A stretch of DNA of 64,000 bases from DATAUD01 sp036268455 (lineage in GTDB: Bacteria; Verrucomicrobiota; Verrucomicrobiia; Limisphaerales; Palsa-1400). Every line of letters starts with the position of its first letter. The first letter of the stretch is position 1. The notes beneath the pieces are model-generated. The model was not told the origin of the DNA. It saw only the letters and a program-made list of their open reading frames with translations, and made no database searches. Positions 61,218 to 64,000 of the stretch are shown piece by piece. The stretch lies in NCBI GenBank assembly GCA_036268455.1, contig DATAUD010000025.1:1-64000 (forward strand). The letters are read 5' to 3'. A program made the position numbers and the translations under genes.

Positions 61218-61793
61218 TCAGTGGTGTGTCACGTAAAATAAAAAGACCAAAAAGAGGCCGAAAATTATCCAGGACGCAGCGATTTTTGCGTAAGGGAGCC
61301 GGCCTAATTGAGTCAGCGTCGCGATGGGGCCAAGGTCCAGCGGGCGCGGGGTCATTTTGGCGAGTTGGAAATCCGGCCCGGCGCGGAGATAGTTTTCGCG
61401 CATCGCCACGACAAATTCATCGGGCCACGGGCCGGGGCGAAGGAATTGGTCCTGCCATTTGCCGGGCATGTCGGCCAGCAACAACGCAAGGCGGCCGCGG
61501 GTTGAAAGCATTTCCGCGCCGGCGGGCGGGGCCTGCAAGACTTGCGCAAACCATTCGTTGACGAGGTGATCCATCTCTTCGACGGCAAGTTCCGTGGCGG
61601 AGAGTTGCGTCTCGCGTTCGGCGCGTTGCATGGCGCGTTCGAGAACAAGGGCGACCAGTTGCCCGAGCAACACTTTATTGCGGACGCGTAACGCGTGGAA
61701 ATAACTTTCGACCTTCGAATACGCGGCGTTCCACTCATCCAACGGGCGGCCTCCCATGCGTCCGGGAGCGTCGATTCTGGCTGTAGCGCTCAT
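61218..61793 (-). CDS. Small tail-anchored protein between opgG and opgH
   Basis: 191 residues from the ATG at 61793, which overlaps the opgG stop (ATGA); the open frame extends to 61853 in opgG. The N-terminal ~165 residues are helical and soluble (PLDEWNAAYSKVESYFHALRV, ETQLSATELAVEEMDHLVNEWF). One span (about 170-188, IAASWIIFGLFLVFLFYV) ends the chain. I recognise no family. Because OpgH here lacks its long cytoplasmic N-terminal region and this gene is fused in translation on both sides, it may be that domain as a separate protein. The E. coli domain binds FtsZ, so such a role is possible. This is inference. Confidence 0.7.
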   Translation of the reverse strand: MSATARIDAPGRMGGRPLDEWNAAYSKVESYFHALRVRNKVLLGQLVALVLERAMQRAERETQLSATELAVEEMDHLVNEWFAQVLQAPPAGAEMLSTRGRLALLLADMPGKWQDQFLRPGPWPDEFVVAMRENYLRAGPDFQLAKMTPRPLDLGPIATLTQLGRLPYAKIAASWIIFGLFLVFLFYVTHH

Positions 61794-63337
61794 GGCTGAG
61801 TCCAATGGTAGGTCCAGGTTTCGCTGGTGACGTCGCCCTTGCTGAGGGTGCATTTCAAATCGACCGGGTCTTTATTGCCGGCCTTGGGGAGCATGTTGAC
61901 GAAAACGCGCCATGTATTTTCCGGCGGATTGCGAAAGACCTGGACTTCGGCAATCGTGCCGTTGTCACTGCACGTGACGTTCGCTTTCGGGGTGTCATCG
62001 TCGGTCTTGAGTTTGGGGATGTCGAAGTCGATGACAAACTGGCGCTGTTGCTGGTCACGCGGGTTGAGGCCGATGCGCGTTGAAACGACCTCGTTGGTGG
62101 AGAGCGTCATGTCGATCTCGCGCGTCCAGTAAAGTGTATAGCCAAAGCGCAAAGGTTGGAGGGGGGCGGGCTTGCTGTCGGGATTCCAGAATGCCACGAC
62201 GTTATCCAGGCCCTCGTACTGCGTGCTTAACTCAACGAGGTGGACTTCGCCATCGCCCCAATTGCCGTGTGGAGCAACCCAGACGGTGGGCGCGAGGTTG
62301 TAAGTGCGGAACAAATCCTGGTAATCAGTGAATTTGCGGTCGCGCTGGACCAGGCCGAATCCGCGAACATTGGTGGCCGCGAAAGTCTGGTGCTGCATCG
62401 TTGCGCCGTTTTCGAGGGGACGCCAAACCATCGAGCCATTGTCCATGTGCATGAGCAAACCGTCGCTGTCGTGGACCTGCGGGCGGTAATCGTCGAACTT
62501 GCGTTCGGAATCCGGGCCGTACCAGAACATGCTGGTCAGGGGCGCGTACCCAATCGTCGCGAGGGGTTTTCGGTGGGCGTCGGCGGCGAGAATGTTGGCC
62601 GGCTCGCGAAAATAGAGGACGGCCTCGACCTCGGCTACCGTTGTCGCGCCGGGATGGATGAGAAACTCGTAAGCGCCGGTGCAACTTACACTGTCAAGAA
62701 TTGCGTAAAGAAGCAGGACATCATCGTCGGGTTGCGGCCTGCCGAGCCACCAATCCGTGAAAATAGGGAATTCCTCGGGGCGGCCCTGTTCGCCGCAATC
62801 CAGCGCAAGACCGCGGGCGGAGAGTCCATAGACCTGGCCCTGGCCGAGAAGACGAAAATAACTGGCGCCAAGAAATGACCCCAACTCGTCTTCCTTGTCC
62901 GGCGAATTCAGCGGATAGAGGATTTTGAAGCCGGCGTAACCGGTGTTGGCGGGGATTTCCGCCGGGAGGCGCAAGGAGCGGTAGTCAAAAAAATCCGGCG
63001 TAAAGCGCACTGGCTGGACATGGGTGGAGGAAAATTCGTTGATATGGACGGGTTCCTGGTAGAGGTAGCCGAGATGGAAAAATTCGACGCGGAAAGGCCC
63101 CTTGTCCTTTGCCCAGAGGGCCCGGTCATCGCGAAAGGCGATCTGGCGGTATTGATCGTAGGTCAATTGACTCAGGAAAGCGGGCAAATCGGCGCGAGGC
63201 GAGCGAAAGGGTTTGTGGGCGCGCAACTCGGCCTTTTTTGCGACGTAGTCGAGAGTGACATGCACCGGCTCCAGCCTTGGAAGGGCAAAGGCTGAATACG
63301 TAACCGCCAGAACCCAGAATAGAAGGAAGCGTTTCAT
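61790..63337 (-). CDS. opgG: Periplasmic glucans biosynthesis protein OpgG
   Basis: 515 residues. The ATG at 63337 has a GGAAGG ribosome-binding site 4 bases before it; a TTG start four codons earlier would sit on that site. The signal is MKRFLLFWVLAVTYSAFA. YDQYRQIAFRDDRALW, GASYFRLLGQGQVYGLSARGLALD and APLTSMFWYG are hallmarks of the MdoG family, which act in the periplasm on glucan backbones. It is first in the run opgG, small protein, opgH. Confidence 0.95.
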   Translation of the reverse strand: MKRFLLFWVLAVTYSAFALPRLEPVHVTLDYVAKKAELRAHKPFRSPRADLPAFLSQLTYDQYRQIAFRDDRALWAKDKGPFRVEFFHLGYLYQEPVHINEFSSTHVQPVRFTPDFFDYRSLRLPAEIPANTGYAGFKILYPLNSPDKEDELGSFLGASYFRLLGQGQVYGLSARGLALDCGEQGRPEEFPIFTDWWLGRPQPDDDVLLLYAILDSVSCTGAYEFLIHPGATTVAEVEAVLYFREPANILAADAHRKPLATIGYAPLTSMFWYGPDSERKFDDYRPQVHDSDGLLMHMDNGSMVWRPLENGATMQHQTFAATNVRGFGLVQRDRKFTDYQDLFRTYNLAPTVWVAPHGNWGDGEVHLVELSTQYEGLDNVVAFWNPDSKPAPLQPLRFGYTLYWTREIDMTLSTNEVVSTRIGLNPRDQQQRQFVIDFDIPKLKTDDDTPKANVTCSDNGTIAEVQVFRNPPENTWRVFVNMLPKAGNKDPVDLKCTLSKGDVTSETWTYHWTQP

Positions 63338-63411
63338 CTCACCTTCCAAACAAGTAGCAAACTCCCGCCGGTTTGCAAGTTAGACCGGAGCGGCGCGGAG
63401 AGGGTTCGCCG

Positions 63412-64000
63412 TCAACCCGCATTGGCCAGCGGCTGTGCGGAAATGGCGAGCATCCGTTCAATCGGCGCGCGGGCCTTGTCCAGGATGTCCTGGCTTAATT
63501 CTATGCGGGGCGCGAGGTTGACCATGCAATCGTGGAGTTTTTCCAGCGTATTCATCTTCATGAATTTGCACTCGTTGCACCGGCAGTTTTCCACCGGGAC
63601 CGGAATGAACCGCTTGCCCGGACATTCCTTGCGCAAACGATGAATCATCCCCGCTTCAGTGGCGATCAAGATTGCCTGGGCGGGACTGCGCTTGCAGAAA
63701 TCGACCATTTTTTCCGTGGAACAAACTTCATCGGCCAGCATCCGCACGGCTTTTGTGCATTCGGGATGGGCGACCAATGGAGCGTCGGGAAATTCACGGC
63801 GGATGCGCGTGACGCCGGCGTGGGTGAATTCGACGTGCGCGTAACAGTTCCCGCGCCACAACGTCATCTTTCGTTTGGTTTGCTCCATGACCCAGGCGCC
63901 GAGGTTTTCGTCGGGCACGAACAGCAAATCGCGGTCTTTGGGCGAGGCGTTGACAATTTTAACGGCGTTGCCGCTGGTGCAAATGACGTCGCTCAAAGCC
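63412..64000 (-). CDS. nadA: Quinolinate synthase, C-terminal part (window edge)
   Basis: About 196 residues of the C-terminal part; the rest lies past the window's right end. DVICTSGNAVKIV, LLFVPDENLGAWV, VEFTHAG and VAHPEC are NadA motifs; a cysteine-rich segment (CRCNECKFM) near the C terminus carries [4Fe-4S] ligands. NadA makes quinolinate for NAD synthesis. The next gene, opgG, begins 74 bases downstream on the same strand. Confidence 0.93.
   Translation of the reverse strand, partial: ALSDVICTSGNAVKIVNASPKDRDLLFVPDENLGAWVMEQTKRKMTLWRGNCYAHVEFTHAGVTRIRREFPDAPLVAHPECTKAVRMLADEVCSTEKMVDFCKRSPAQAILIATEAGMIHRLRKECPGKRFIPVPVENCRCNECKFMKMNTLEKLHDCMVNLAPRIELSQDILDKARAPIERMLAISAQPLANAG

Noticed and set aside
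1..64000. CRISPR arrays, tRNA/rRNA genes, insertion sequences, prophage
   Set aside because: No regularly spaced repeats, cloverleaf-like segments, transposase or integrase motifs were found by eye.

Overview
The window is chromosomal DNA of moderately high GC from a Gram-negative bacterium. It most resembles the Verrucomicrobiota, and within that phylum a Pedosphaera/Limisphaerales-like soil or freshwater lineage. This rests on very long secreted proteins built from Ig-like and lamin-tail domains, a CotH-type kinase domain in a secreted protein, an ECF sigma factor fused to a membrane segment and an exported tail, a prepilin-type protein of the FTLIELLVVIAIIAILA class, and a short C-terminal module ending in FYR. 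Envelope genes (TolC-type channel, secretin, OpgG/OpgH, AsmA-like protein) show two membranes. I see no phage, insertion sequence, CRISPR array, tRNA or rRNA.

Layout. 0-2.5 kb: a decayed alpha/beta hydrolase, then a GH29 alpha-L-fucosidase divergent from an MFS transporter, with a perfect inverted repeat between them. 3.9-8 kb: a 984-residue secreted protein with two copies of a propeller-like domain, and an unknown exported protein. 8.1-10.6 kb: the sigma factor/membrane fusion. 10.7-15.7 kb: a translationally coupled efflux operon (TolC-like channel, YtcA-like lipoprotein, HlyD adaptor, FUSC pump) with the gene content of E. coli ytcA-mdtNOP. 16-26.4 kb: a secreted phosphoesterase convergent with a 3106-residue multidomain protein. 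26.6-32.4 kb: a HydE-like radical SAM enzyme, the C-terminal half of carbamoyl-phosphate synthase as a free gene, and an AsmA-like protein. 32.6-35 kb: an orphan AbrB-type regulator and an alkylation-repair pair (Ada N-domain/AlkA fusion plus methyltransferase).

35.4-38.4 kb: rplU-rpmA-obg-ychF, where obg carries an extra segment in its N-terminal domain and a terminator-like hairpin lies directly before its start. 38.5-39.5 kb: a pseudopilin gene behind a sigma-54-type promoter. 39.6-44.8 kb (minus strand): two hybrid histidine kinases, hflX and an NAD-dependent epimerase. 45-48.1 kb: a PfkB kinase divergent from a zinc alcohol dehydrogenase, then a zinc-ribbon membrane protein. 48.2-54.5 kb: a type IV pilus/type II secretion operon (ATPase, PilM-PilN fusion, PilO-like protein, secretin). 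54.5-63.3 kb: a tight minus-strand run opgG-X-opgH-sugar kinase-gluQ-bioF-bioA. The window ends inside nadA.

The least described biology is in three places: the secreted-protein family that shares a propeller-like domain and a common C-terminal module, the small membrane protein between opgG and opgH that may be a split-off OpgH N-terminal domain, and the membrane-fused sigma factor. All assignments are by eye from the sequence; no database search was run.
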